Assembly (NCBI GenBank): GCA_945946665.1 | Contig: CAMEWO010000003.1 | Location: 62,001 to 126,000 of the forward strand | Length of the DNA: 64,000 bases | Direction of reading: 5' to 3' | Origin: an uncultured Eubacterium sp. | GTDB taxonomy: Bacteria; Bacillota; Clostridia; Lachnospirales; Lachnospiraceae | Shown here: positions 32,120 to 42,611 of the stretch, in pieces | Position numbering within the stretch: the first letter of the stretch is position 1 | Layout of the letters: every line of letters starts with the position of its first letter | Notes under the pieces: model-generated | What the model was told of the DNA's origin: nothing | The model's input: only the letters and a program-made list of their open reading frames with translations | The model's database searches: none | Made by a program: the position numbers and the translations under genes

Positions 32120-32216
32120 TTGAAGAATATTGATTTGCATGTAAATTGATTCAGGTATTATATGGTGACAGTCTGCCATACAGAATTGAGAAAGAGGATT
32201 AATACAGAGGATTTAT

Positions 32217-34889
32217 ATGGAAAAATATAGAGTGACTGGAATGAGCTGTGCGGCATGCAGTGCCAGGGTGGAAAAGGCTGTATCGAAGGTGGAGGGAGTT
32301 ACTTCATGTTCTGTAAGTCTTCTCACTAATTCAATGGGCGTGGAAGGCAGTGCAAAGGAAGAGGATATTATCAGCGCAGTGAAGAAGGCTGGATATGGAG
32401 CGTCAAAAGAAAATAATATATCACACAATAATGAATCGTACAGTGGTAGACTGGATGGCGGTGAAACATATAGCAGGGATGGGTCATTTAATTCTGATAA
32501 TGAGGATTATCTAAAGGATAAGGAAACTCCCGCCTTAAAGAAGCGGTTAATTGCATCTTTCGGATTTCTTATTGTTCTTATGTATATTTCCATGGGGCAT
32601 ATGATGTGGAACTGGCCCCTTCCACAGATTCTTTATAATAACCATATTGCAATGGGACTTATACAGATGCTTCTTACTATTGCAATTATGGTAATTAACC
32701 AGAGATTCTTTATAAGTGGATTTAAGGGACTAATTAATGGAGCACCAAATATGGATACCCTTGTTGCACTTGGAAGCACAGCAGCGTTTGTATACAGTAC
32801 ATGGGTGCTTTTTGCAATGACAGATGCTGCAACAAGAGGAGATGTGGCTCAAGTTGAACATTTAATGCATGAGTTTTATTTTGAATCAGCAGCAATGATT
32901 CTAACTCTTATCACGCTGGGCAAGATGCTTGAGGCAAGAGCTAAGGGAAAGACAACAGATGCACTTAAAGGTCTTATTAAGCTGGCACCTAAAACTGCAA
33001 CACTGGTAAAAGACGGAAAAGAGTCAGTAGTAGCAGTATCCCAGGTAAAAACTGGTGATACATTCGTGGTAAAGCCGGGGGAGAGTATTCCTGTAGATGG
33101 AGTGGTTGTTAAGGGCAGCAGTGCTGTGAATGAATCTGCTCTTACTGGTGAAAGTATTCCAGTGGACAAGCAGGAAGGAGATTCGGTATCTGCTGCAACT
33201 ATAAACCAGTCGGGACATCTTGTGTGTACTGCCACACGAGTGGGACAGGACACAACCCTTTCTGTTATTATAAGGATGGTGAGCGATGCGGCGGCTACAA
33301 AAGCACCTGTGGCAAAGGTTGCTGACAGAGTATCGGGAGTATTTGTGCCGGCAGTTATAGTAATTGCAGTTATTACAACTATTGTCTGGATGATAGCAGG
33401 TCAAAGCATCGGGTATGCCCTGGCAAGGGGAATATCTGTACTGGTTATAAGCTGCCCATGTGCTTTGGGGCTTGCAACTCCTGTTGCTATTATGGTTGGT
33501 AATGGCATGGGGGCAAAGCATGGAATAATGTTTAAGACTGCGGCTTCTCTGGAAATGGCAGGGAAGGTTCAGATTGCAGTGATGGATAAAACAGGAACTA
33601 TAACCAGAGGGGAACCAGAGGTTACAGATGTATTCTGCTGTGAGGAAGTTAAGAAAAATGAACTGCTTAGATTCGCCTTTGAATTGGAGAAAATGAGTGA
33701 ACATCCTCTTGGCAAGGCTGTTGTAAAATATGTCAGCGGTCTGGAATTAGAAATGGATAATTACAGTAATGATAAGGGTGATATTTCTGATAAAAACAGG
33801 GATGAGGTTACCGGCTTCCGTGTTCTTCCTGGTAATGGTCTTTCTGGAATGTATCGTGGTAAGAAGCTGGTTGGTGGAAGTTTAAAATATGTATCAAATC
33901 AGGTAGATGTTGATTACAGGACGAAAACAATATATGATGAATATGCCTGTCAGGGAAAAACACCAGTTTTATTTGCCTATGATGATAAAATACTTGGAGT
34001 GATTGCAATAGCAGATGTAATAAAGGAGGAGAGTCCGGAAGCTGTAAGGCAGTTGAAAAATATGGGAATTGCAGTGGTAATGCTGACAGGAGACAATGAA
34101 CGGACTGCCAGGGCAATGGGAAAACAGGCAGGGGTTGATTATGTTGTGGCAGAGGTCCTTCCTGATGAGAAGGAAAAGGTAATAAAGAAACTTCAGACAC
34201 TTGGAAAGGTTGCCATGATTGGAGATGGAATAAATGATGCTCCGGCTTTGACAAGAGCAGATACATCCATAGCAATTGGAGCAGGAACAGATATAGCAAT
34301 AGATGCGGCTGATGTGGTTCTTGTAAAGAGCAGGCTTACAGATGTTCCTGCAGCTATAAGGCTCAGCCGTGCTACTCTTACTAATATTCATGAGAATCTG
34401 TTCTGGGCATTTTTCTATAACATTATCGGAATACCACTGGCAGCAGGTGTGTGGATTTCTTTGACGGGATGGTCTCTTAACCCTATGTTTGGTGCGGCTG
34501 CCATGAGTTTATCCAGCTTCTGTGTAGTTAGTAATGCCCTTCGTCTTAATCTGTTTAAGATGAATGATTCAGGGAAAGATAAAGCTGTCAGGAAACAGGT
34601 TGTGATTCCTGAAGGGTTTATTGATATTAAAAAAGAAGTTCAAAAAGAAAATTTTAGAGATGAAAGAAGGACGAAAAATATGGAAAAGACAATGAAAATT
34701 GAAGGAATGATGTGTGGACACTGTGAGAACACAGTTAAAAAGGCGCTTGAAGCTCTGGAACAGGTCAGCGGGGCAGAGGTTAGCCATAAAGATGGAACGG
34801 CTGTTGTGAAGCTTACAGGTGAGATTAGTGATGATGTGCTGAGAAAAGCTGTTGAAGATAAAGATTATAAGGTTACTTCTATTCAGTAA
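32217..34889 (+). CDS. copA: Copper-translocating P1B-type ATPase with N- and C-terminal HMA domains
   Basis: N-terminal GMSCAACSARVEKA; VISCPCALGLATP; DKTGTIT; C-terminal GMMCGHCENTVKKAL. Confidence 0.93.
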   Translation: MEKYRVTGMSCAACSARVEKAVSKVEGVTSCSVSLLTNSMGVEGSAKEEDIISAVKKAGYGASKENNISHNNESYSGRLDGGETYSRDGSFNSDNEDYLKDKETPALKKRLIASFGFLIVLMYISMGHMMWNWPLPQILYNNHIAMGLIQMLLTIAIMVINQRFFISGFKGLINGAPNMDTLVALGSTAAFVYSTWVLFAMTDAATRGDVAQVEHLMHEFYFESAAMILTLITLGKMLEARAKGKTTDALKGLIKLAPKTATLVKDGKESVVAVSQVKTGDTFVVKPGESIPVDGVVVKGSSAVNESALTGESIPVDKQEGDSVSAATINQSGHLVCTATRVGQDTTLSVIIRMVSDAAATKAPVAKVADRVSGVFVPAVIVIAVITTIVWMIAGQSIGYALARGISVLVISCPCALGLATPVAIMVGNGMGAKHGIMFKTAASLEMAGKVQIAVMDKTGTITRGEPEVTDVFCCEEVKKNELLRFAFELEKMSEHPLGKAVVKYVSGLELEMDNYSNDKGDISDKNRDEVTGFRVLPGNGLSGMYRGKKLVGGSLKYVSNQVDVDYRTKTIYDEYACQGKTPVLFAYDDKILGVIAIADVIKEESPEAVRQLKNMGIAVVMLTGDNERTARAMGKQAGVDYVVAEVLPDEKEKVIKKLQTLGKVAMIGDGINDAPALTRADTSIAIGAGTDIAIDAADVVLVKSRLTDVPAAIRLSRATLTNIHENLFWAFFYNIIGIPLAAGVWISLTGWSLNPMFGAAAMSLSSFCVVSNALRLNLFKMNDSGKDKAVRKQVVIPEGFIDIKKEVQKENFRDERRTKNMEKTMKIEGMMCGHCENTVKKALEALEQVSGAEVSHKDGTAVVKLTGEISDDVLRKAVEDKDYKVTSIQ

Positions 34890-34906
34890 TATACAGGGGT
34901 GAAGAT

Positions 34907-36277
34907 ATGCGTAATAATGATAAAACACAACAGATTTTCCGGGATGCACCTGTGCCTAAAGCGGTGCTGTATAATGCTGTTCCTTCCATAGTAAGTATGC
35001 TGATGGTTCTTGTATACAATCTGGCAGATACATTTTTTATTGGACAGACGAAGAATCCACTGATGGTGGCAGCGGTATCAGTTTCAACACCTGTGTTCCT
35101 GCTTTTTATGGCAATTGGAATGCTGTTTGGTATTGGCGGTACATCTCTCATAAGCCGTATGCTTGGAGAGGGAAAGAAGGAGACGGCAAAGCATATATCT
35201 TCCTTCTGTTTCTGGACTGGACTTGTTATAGGAATTGTGTCAATGGTGGCGGTTATGGTGTTTGCAGAGCCTATATGCCGTGGAATTGGTGCAAGCAATG
35301 ATACAATAGGATATGCATCTGAATATTTAAGGATTGTGGCTCTTGGAATTCCCTTCCTTATTCTTGGAAATATGCTGAGCAATATTATCCGTGCTGAGGG
35401 ACAGGCAACAATTGCAATGATGGGAATGATTGTTGGTAACCTGGTAAATATTTTATTAGACCCTGTAATGATTCTTGGATTTGGATGGAATGTTGCAGGT
35501 GCAGCCATTGCAACAGTGCTTGGAAATGTATTCGCTGCACTTATTTATGTATGTCATCTTATGTCCAGAAAGACTATGCTGTCTATTAACCCACGTTTGT
35601 ACAGTGCCAGGGGACATATTGCATCAGGCGTGCTTGCTATTGGAATACCGGCTTCTTTAAATAGTATCCTTATGAGTGTTTCTAATATTGTTATCAACTC
35701 TTTTATGGCAAAACATGGAGACCTGGCTCTGGCAGGACTTGGAGTAGCCATGAAGGTCAACATGATTGCAGTAATGCTGCTTATCGGTGTAGGAACAGGA
35801 ATTCAGCCGCTGCTGGGTTATTGTTATGGTGCCGGTAATATTAAGAGATATAATTCAGTTCTTAAGTTTTCACTTGGCTTTGCATTCTGCCTGAGTATGA
35901 TAATGTCGGCTATATGTTACCTTTGGGCAGCTCCCCTGGCAAGAGCCTTTCTTGATAACGATGAGGCATTTTCTTATGCTTTCTCATTTTCAAGGATACT
36001 GATTGCTTCAGGACCTATTCTGGGATTGCTGTTTGTATTTATGAATGCAATCCAGTCAATGGGGGCAGCTATACCTGCGCTTATTCTGTCTGTGAGCAGA
36101 CAGGGAATTATATACATACCTATTTTGCTTATTATTAGTGCTGTTAACAATACTCCGGCTAATCTGGCAATGACACAGCCTTTAACGGACTATTGTGCAG
36201 TTGTTCTGGCGTTTGTATTGTTTATGGTGGCACATCATAAATATTTTAAGAAAAAACTTGAAAATCAGACAGACTGA
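34907..36277 (+). CDS. MATE-family efflux transporter
   Basis: YNLADTFFIGQTKNPLMVAAVSVSTPVFLL; repeated 12-TM architecture. Confidence 0.9.
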   Translation: MRNNDKTQQIFRDAPVPKAVLYNAVPSIVSMLMVLVYNLADTFFIGQTKNPLMVAAVSVSTPVFLLFMAIGMLFGIGGTSLISRMLGEGKKETAKHISSFCFWTGLVIGIVSMVAVMVFAEPICRGIGASNDTIGYASEYLRIVALGIPFLILGNMLSNIIRAEGQATIAMMGMIVGNLVNILLDPVMILGFGWNVAGAAIATVLGNVFAALIYVCHLMSRKTMLSINPRLYSARGHIASGVLAIGIPASLNSILMSVSNIVINSFMAKHGDLALAGLGVAMKVNMIAVMLLIGVGTGIQPLLGYCYGAGNIKRYNSVLKFSLGFAFCLSMIMSAICYLWAAPLARAFLDNDEAFSYAFSFSRILIASGPILGLLFVFMNAIQSMGAAIPALILSVSRQGIIYIPILLIISAVNNTPANLAMTQPLTDYCAVVLAFVLFMVAHHKYFKKKLENQTD

Positions 36278-36441
36278 ACCTACATCTTTATACTTTTTTT
36301 AGACATTTGTAATATTAAACCTCTTTTTATTTTTTAGAAAAAATGTTAATATTTGAGAACTTGAGCAGGAACCTGGCTCTTGGTTTCGTGGATGCAAAGC
36401 ATACGCGGAATGGGAATAAAATGAAAAAGGAGAGATTGCAC

Positions 36442-38571
36442 ATGTCTAGAATATTCAAGAATCTTGTGCCATACTGGAAATCCTGTGTAGTAATTGTACT
36501 GCTGCTATTTTTGCAGGCATATTGTGACCTGTCTTTACCAGCATACACTTCAGATATTATTGATACAGGAATCCAGAATGGCGGTGTGCTCCATGTGTGT
36601 CCAGAAGCAATTACAGCAAAGGAATTTGAGAATGCTATGCTTTTGATGACGGACTCTGAAAAAGAAACATGGAGGTCTATATATCAACAGGATGGCGATA
36701 TTTATACTTTGAAGGAAAAGAGTAACAAAAAACTTTCAGAGTATGATGAAATCTTTCAGCTTCCACTTATTATTATTAACCAGATGAGTGAAGAGGATGT
36801 TAACCAGATGGCAGCTGCTGTTTCTATGGGAATGATGCCTCAGTCTGCCATAGATGAAATCAGAAACCAGGCATCTGAAAAAATTGATGAAGTGGGAAGT
36901 ACTCTTGTAAAATCCATGGGAATTTCATATGCAAAGAAGCAGGATGCTGCAGCCGGACTGGATATGGATTCAATCCAGACAAGGTATCTGTGGATATCTG
37001 GCGGTAAGATGGTTGTTATGGCACTTATTATGGCAATAACCACAATTCTTGTAGGACTTGTTGCTTCCCGTGTTGCTGCTGGAGTGGGACGTGATCTTCG
37101 TAAGAGTATATACACAAAGGTATTGGGCTTTTCCAATGCAGAGATGGATAAGTTTTCTACCGCATCCCTTATAACAAGAACAACTAATGATATACAACAG
37201 ATTCAGATGGTTACGGTCATGCTTTTAAGAGTTGTGGCATATGCGCCTATTATTGGCGTGGGAGGAGTTATCAGAGTGTATAAGACCGGTGCAGGAATGG
37301 GCTGGATTATTGCTCTGGCATTAGTGGTTATAATGGGTTTTGTTGGACTTCTTATGGCTATTGCCATGCCTAAATTCAAAGCAATGCAGAAACTGGTTGA
37401 TAATGTGAACCTTGTATCAAGGGAAATTCTTACTGGTATTTCTGTTATCCGTGCTTTTGGACGTGAGAAGAAGGAAGAAGAGAGATTCGATAAAGCCAAC
37501 AAAGAGTTAACTGGAACCATGCTGTTTACTAACAGGGTTATGACATTTATGATGCCTGTAATGACATTTATCATGTATGGTATCAACATACTTATTATCT
37601 GGGTTTCAGCCCGAAAGATTGATGAAGGCACACTTCAGGTAGGTGCAATGACAGCATTCATCACTTACTCTATGCAGATTGTAATGTCATTTCTTATGAT
37701 TACAATGATGTCAATCATGCTGCCAAGAGCAGGTGTGGCTGCCAACAGAATTCAGGAAGTCCTTAATGAAGAAAGCTCCATAAAAGATCCTTCTAATCCG
37801 AAAGCAATAGGAGAGTGTAAGGGTGTTGTAAGATTTAACCATGTGCATTTCAAATATAATAATGCAGAGGCGGGTGTCCTTGAGGATATTGATTTCGTGG
37901 CTGAGCCGGGTAAGACTACAGCAATTGTAGGAAGTACAGGATGTGGTAAGTCCACACTTGTAAATCTTGTTCCAAGACTGTATGACGTTACAGAAGGTTC
38001 AATAGAGGTAGACGGAGTAGATATCAGGGAACTGTCAATGTCTGATTTAAGGAAGCAGATAGGATATGTTCCTCAGAAGGGAGTGCTGTTCTCAGGAACA
38101 ATAGCCAGCAACCTAAGATTTGGCCGTGAAGATGCAACAGATAATGATATTGAAGAAGCTGCCCAGATTGCCCAGGCAACAGAATTTATTGAAGAAAAGA
38201 GAGAGAAGTATAGCAGTCATATTGCCCAGGGCGGTACAAATGTTTCCGGTGGCCAGAAGCAGAGACTTTCTATAGCAAGGGCTATTGCAAAGAATCCAAG
38301 GATTTATATATTTGATGATAGTTTTTCTGCGTTGGATTTAAAGACTGATGCAGCATTAAGAAAGGCATTGGCATCTAAAGTTTCCGACGCTACAGTTATT
38401 ATTGTGGCACAGAGAATCAGCACAGTTATGAATGCTGACCAGATTATTGTAATGGAAGAAGGCCGCATTGCAGGGAAGGGAACTCATGAGGAACTTATGA
38501 GGGACTGCGATGTTTACAGACAGATTGCTAAATCTCAGCTGTCAGCTAAAGAATTAGGAGAGGGGGCATAG
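36442..38571 (+). CDS. ABC exporter half-transporter (permease + ATPase), subunit 1
   Basis: IVGSTGCGKSTLVNL Walker A, NVSGGQKQRLSIARAI signature, Walker B IYIFDDSFSALD. Confidence 0.92.
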   Translation: MSRIFKNLVPYWKSCVVIVLLLFLQAYCDLSLPAYTSDIIDTGIQNGGVLHVCPEAITAKEFENAMLLMTDSEKETWRSIYQQDGDIYTLKEKSNKKLSEYDEIFQLPLIIINQMSEEDVNQMAAAVSMGMMPQSAIDEIRNQASEKIDEVGSTLVKSMGISYAKKQDAAAGLDMDSIQTRYLWISGGKMVVMALIMAITTILVGLVASRVAAGVGRDLRKSIYTKVLGFSNAEMDKFSTASLITRTTNDIQQIQMVTVMLLRVVAYAPIIGVGGVIRVYKTGAGMGWIIALALVVIMGFVGLLMAIAMPKFKAMQKLVDNVNLVSREILTGISVIRAFGREKKEEERFDKANKELTGTMLFTNRVMTFMMPVMTFIMYGINILIIWVSARKIDEGTLQVGAMTAFITYSMQIVMSFLMITMMSIMLPRAGVAANRIQEVLNEESSIKDPSNPKAIGECKGVVRFNHVHFKYNNAEAGVLEDIDFVAEPGKTTAIVGSTGCGKSTLVNLVPRLYDVTEGSIEVDGVDIRELSMSDLRKQIGYVPQKGVLFSGTIASNLRFGREDATDNDIEEAAQIAQATEFIEEKREKYSSHIAQGGTNVSGGQKQRLSIARAIAKNPRIYIFDDSFSALDLKTDAALRKALASKVSDATVIIVAQRISTVMNADQIIVMEEGRIAGKGTHEELMRDCDVYRQIAKSQLSAKELGEGA

Positions 38572-38705
38572 TATGAAAAATAAGCTCGATAGCTTATTTT
38601 TCATACTGCTATTTGCTTAAGAGCGAAAGCAAATAGCTGATATGGCAGATGAAAAACTGCATTTGCAGATTTTTCATCGCCTCTTCGCGATAAATCGCTC
38701 AGAAA
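38570..38705 (+). repeat. Tandem hairpins in the spacer between two ABC subunits
   Basis: AGTATGAAAAATAAGCT-cgat-AGCTTATTTTTCATACT (17-bp perfect, 38570-38607); GCTATTTGCTT/AAGCAAATAGC; GATGAAAAACTGCA/TGCAGATTTTTCATC; GCGA-taaa-TCGC. Confidence 0.7.
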
Positions 38706-38717
38706 TGAGGATTAGTT

Positions 38718-40565
38718 ATGGAAGAACGTAAAATGACACATAAGCCTCCTATGAGAAGAGGACCGGGACATGGCGGACCTGGTATGCCTGCTGAGAAAGC
38801 GAAGGATTTCAAGGGCTCAATAAGTAAGCTTATGGCATACATTGGGAAATATAAGATTGCGGTATTTGCTGTTATGATATTTGCAGCAATATCCACTGTA
38901 TTTAATGTAATCGGACCGAAGATTCTTGGTAAGGCCACAACTTCATTGTCAGAAGGTTTGATGAATAAAATTAATGGCACTGGCGGAATGGATTTTGGCT
39001 ACATTGGTAAAATACTGATGATTGTGCTTATTTTCTATGTTATAAGTATTATATTTAATTTCTGTCAGGGATGGATTATGACAGGAGTAACCCAGAAAGT
39101 CTGCTACAGGCTTAGAAGAGAGATAACAGAGAAAATCAACAGAATGCCTCTCAAATATTTTGAGAGCAGAACCTATGGAGAGGTTCTTTCGAGAATTACT
39201 AATGATGTGGATACTTTAGGACAGGGACTTAACCAGAGTATAACAACTATTATTACTTCATTTGCAACACTTGTTGGTGTTTTTATAATGATGTTAAGTA
39301 TATCACCTCTTATGACCCTGATTGCCCTTGTAATTCTGCCTATATCTGCATTTCTTGTTTCATTTGTAGTAAAGAAATCACAGAAGTTTTTCGTTACACA
39401 GCAGGAGTACTTAGGACATATTAATGGACAGGTGGAAGAGACATATGGTGGACATCTGGTAGTAAAATCTTTTGATAAAGAAAAGGACCTTATTAAGCAG
39501 TTCAATGAAACTAATGATGTTCTGTACAAATCAGCATGGAAATCCCAGTTTTTCTCAGGTATGATGCAGCCTGTAATGATGTTTGTAGGAAATCTGGGGT
39601 ATGTATCGGTGGCAATTTCAGGAGGATTCCTTGCTATCAGTGGAAGAATCACCATTGGTGATATACAGGCATTTATACAGTATGTTAAGAACTTTACACA
39701 GCCTATAACACAGGTTGCCCAGGTAATTAACCAGGTTCAGTCAATGGCGGCTGCATCAGAGAGAGTATTTGAATTACTGAATGAGGAAGAAGAGGACCAG
39801 ATTGTAAAGGACCCTGTAAGCACAGATGGAATTAAAGGCGCTGTAGAATTCTCCCATGTCAGGTTTGGATATAAGAAGGATCAGCCAGTTATTAAGAATT
39901 TTTCAGCCAGCGTTCTTCCTGGACAGAAGGTGGCTATTGTAGGCCCTACAGGTGCTGGAAAAACTACTATGGTAAAACTTCTTATGCGTTTCTATGATGT
40001 GGATGATGGTGCAATTCTTCTTGATGGACACAACATTAAGGATTTTAACCGGAGAGAGTTAAGAGACGCATTTGGAATGGTTCTTCAGGATACATGGCTT
40101 TTCAAAGATACTATTATGGAGAATATAAGATATGGCCGTCTGGATGCTACAGATGAAGAGGTAATAGCGGCTGCTAAGGCTGCCCATGCTGACCATTTTA
40201 TTACTACCCTTCCAGGTGGCTATAATATGGAACTGAATGAGGATGCAAGCAATGTATCACAGGGTCAGAAACAGCTTCTTACAATTGCCAGGGCAATACT
40301 TGCCAACAATCCGGTACTTATTCTTGATGAGGCAACCTCGTCAATTGATACAAGAACAGAGCAGCAGATTCAGAAGGCTATGGATAACCTTATGAAGGGT
40401 AGAACCAGTTTTATCATAGCCCACAGACTTTCAACCATCAAGGATGCAGATATGATTCTTGTTATGAAGGATGGAGATATTGTTGAGCAGGGAACACATG
40501 ACCAGCTCCTTGAAAAGGGCGGTTTCTATGCTGACCTGTACAATTCGCAGTTTGAAAATGCCTGA
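38718..40565 (+). CDS. ABC exporter half-transporter, subunit 2
   Basis: VGPTGAGKTTMVKLL, NVSQGQKQLLTIARAI, LILDEATSSIDTRTE. Confidence 0.92.
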   Translation: MEERKMTHKPPMRRGPGHGGPGMPAEKAKDFKGSISKLMAYIGKYKIAVFAVMIFAAISTVFNVIGPKILGKATTSLSEGLMNKINGTGGMDFGYIGKILMIVLIFYVISIIFNFCQGWIMTGVTQKVCYRLRREITEKINRMPLKYFESRTYGEVLSRITNDVDTLGQGLNQSITTIITSFATLVGVFIMMLSISPLMTLIALVILPISAFLVSFVVKKSQKFFVTQQEYLGHINGQVEETYGGHLVVKSFDKEKDLIKQFNETNDVLYKSAWKSQFFSGMMQPVMMFVGNLGYVSVAISGGFLAISGRITIGDIQAFIQYVKNFTQPITQVAQVINQVQSMAAASERVFELLNEEEEDQIVKDPVSTDGIKGAVEFSHVRFGYKKDQPVIKNFSASVLPGQKVAIVGPTGAGKTTMVKLLMRFYDVDDGAILLDGHNIKDFNRRELRDAFGMVLQDTWLFKDTIMENIRYGRLDATDEEVIAAAKAAHADHFITTLPGGYNMELNEDASNVSQGQKQLLTIARAILANNPVLILDEATSSIDTRTEQQIQKAMDNLMKGRTSFIIAHRLSTIKDADMILVMKDGDIVEQGTHDQLLEKGGFYADLYNSQFENA

Positions 40566-41432
40566 TTATATTCCCTGATAATCAAAGAATTCTTTTGCCA
40601 GCTGTGACAGCTCACGGCCTTTAAGGGTTATGAATGAGCGTTTTGTTTTGAATCTGTCCTTTTCAATAGACAGAACTTTCATATCCATACGCTGCTGATA
40701 ATCCTTCTTTCCGAAAGGAACGATGGCAACATAATTATAATTGGAAGCCCATTCAATGGCTGTATGACGGATTGAAGTTATACACCGGATGTCGGCTTCC
40801 TTTTTTATATCCTTAAATGCATTCTGTATATTCTCAACGCAGCCTGTAGGTACTGCAAGGGAATATCCTTCAAGATCTTCAATGGTTATGCCGGTGTGGC
40901 CAGCCAGAGGATGATTCCTGGATACAACAGCCATCAGGTATTCTGTTTCATATGGGTAAATATCAAAATCCTCCATGTTCTTTACCTTTGATCTTATTAG
41001 ACCAATTTCAGAAAGACCCATACGTACATTATCTGCCACATCCTCAGATAATACCTCATATATGTTATAGTTTACTTTAGGGTGGTCTTCCACAAATTTG
41101 TCAAAAAGCTCTCTCATAAGAGAATCAGGATTGCTTGGGGGAAGGGATATGCTGAGAGTTCCAGTCAGTCCGCTTATATAATCGTTGATTTCTTTTTTTG
41201 CAGAATCTTCCATTGACACTATGATTTTTGCCTTCTGATAGAATATCTCTCCGGCAGCAGTCAGTGTGACGGCTCTTGAACCCCTGTTTAAAAGTCTGGT
41301 TCCCATGTTCTTTTCCAGATTCTTTAACTGGTTTGATAAGGCTGGCTGTGCAACCATAAGCTTCTGTGAAGCTGCAAGGATATTGCCACATTCAACTATG
41401 GCGATAAAATTTCTGTATGTATCTGTAGTCAT
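40566..41432 (-). CDS. LysR-family transcriptional regulator
   Basis: YRNFIAIVECGNILAASQKLMVAQPALSNQLKNLEKNMGTRLLNR helix-turn-helix. Confidence 0.92.
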   Translation of the reverse strand: MTTDTYRNFIAIVECGNILAASQKLMVAQPALSNQLKNLEKNMGTRLLNRGSRAVTLTAAGEIFYQKAKIIVSMEDSAKKEINDYISGLTGTLSISLPPSNPDSLMRELFDKFVEDHPKVNYNIYEVLSEDVADNVRMGLSEIGLIRSKVKNMEDFDIYPYETEYLMAVVSRNHPLAGHTGITIEDLEGYSLAVPTGCVENIQNAFKDIKKEADIRCITSIRHTAIEWASNYNYVAIVPFGKKDYQQRMDMKVLSIEKDRFKTKRSFITLKGRELSQLAKEFFDYQGI

Positions 41433-41473
41433 ATGTCCTCCAATCCTGACATATAATAAAAATGTTATATCTT

Positions 41474-41490
41474 ATATCATAAAATGATAT
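41474..41490. promoter_or_regulatory. Palindrome ATATCATaaaATGATAT, candidate LysR site
   Basis: 7-bp perfect arms in the divergent lysR/eamA intergenic region; T-N11-A pattern. Confidence 0.45.
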
Positions 41491-41560
41491 TTGAATTATA
41501 TGTCATCTCCTAATATAATGCAATATAGAAAGCGGAAAGGCTTAAGAGAGGATATATGAG

Positions 41561-42442
41561 ATGGGAATTAGTTTAAAAGACAGGACAAAGGGCATATTAT
41601 GCATGATATCAGCTGCATTTTTCTTTGCTTTAATGGGACTGTTTGTAAAGCTGGCAGGGGACGTGCCATCAATGGAAAAGAGTTTTTTCAGGAATATAGT
41701 GGCATTTACTATTGCTTTGACAGCTGCCATAAAGAGTCATAAGAGATATCACTGCAATGCCGGGGACTGGGGATATCTGATGGTTCGTTCTGTATGTGGT
41801 ACGATTGGAATATTTGCCAATTTTTATGCTATTGACCATCTTGTACTTGCGGATGCTTCCATGCTGAACAAGCTTTCACCATTCTTTGCTGTTATAATGT
41901 CTTATCTGATTTTGAAAGAAAGGTGCACTCCTGTTCAGTTTGGGGCGGTATTTATTGCATTTGTGGGAGCTTTGTTTATAATAAAACCTACAGGCAGTAT
42001 TAACAGTTTTCCTGCGGTTGTTGGTGCCATAGGAGGACTGGGAGCAGGTATTGCATATACAATGGTAAGGGCGTTAGGAAAACGTGGCGTGCCGGGAGAA
42101 TTTATTATTATGGTTTTCTCTGCATTTTCATGTATTGCCAGTATTCCATTTGTTATAGCAGATTTCAAGCCACTTACCCTGTATCAGTTTGTGATTCTTC
42201 TGTGTGCTGGTTTTGCTGCGGCAGGAGGACAGTTCTCAATTACAAGGGCTTATATGTATGCTCCGGCAAAACAGATTTCGGTATATGATTATACTCAGAT
42301 TATATTTTCTACTTTGATGGGATTCATATTCTTAAACCAGGTGCCGGATGTATACAGCATTATAGGATACGTGGTAATATGTTCAATGGCTGTGGGTATG
42401 TTTTTATATAATAAGAATAAAGATGAACATGGTGAAAGCTGA
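41561..42442 (+). CDS. EamA/DMT-family transporter
   Basis: Two EamA-like 5-TM repeats: GILCMISAAFFFALMGLFVKLAGD...; LIIKPTGS; TRAYMYAPAKQISVYDYTQIIFS. Confidence 0.88.
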   Translation: MGISLKDRTKGILCMISAAFFFALMGLFVKLAGDVPSMEKSFFRNIVAFTIALTAAIKSHKRYHCNAGDWGYLMVRSVCGTIGIFANFYAIDHLVLADASMLNKLSPFFAVIMSYLILKERCTPVQFGAVFIAFVGALFIIKPTGSINSFPAVVGAIGGLGAGIAYTMVRALGKRGVPGEFIIMVFSAFSCIASIPFVIADFKPLTLYQFVILLCAGFAAAGGQFSITRAYMYAPAKQISVYDYTQIIFSTLMGFIFLNQVPDVYSIIGYVVICSMAVGMFLYNKNKDEHGES

Positions 42443-42519
42443 CAGAAAAAACTTAAGGTTCAGGAAATACATTGTGTAGAATGGCGGGAGTTGCACAGCA
42501 ACGGAGCAATTCGTGTATC

Positions 42520-42560
42520 ATATGAGGGGCAAAATACCTTTTGACCCTCATATTATTTTA
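42520..42560 (+). terminator. Terminator after eamA-like gene
   Basis: ATATGAGGGGCAAAA-TACC-TTTTGACCCTCATAT followed by TATTTTATT. Confidence 0.6.
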
Positions 42561-42611
42561 TTATATAATGTAATGAGATTTTGTTTTCATGGGGGATTGT
42601 GATTTTTACCT

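Noticed and set aside
33024-33704. Long antisense ORFs within copA (e.g. 226 aa on the minus strand)
   Set aside because: Low-complexity shadow ORFs opposite a well-supported coding sequence.
42522-42602. 26-aa ORF (MRGKIPFDPHIILLYNVMRFCFHGGL) as a possible precursor peptide for the PqqD-like protein
   Set aside because: Overlaps the terminator hairpin and lacks a convincing Shine-Dalgarno; no leader/core character.
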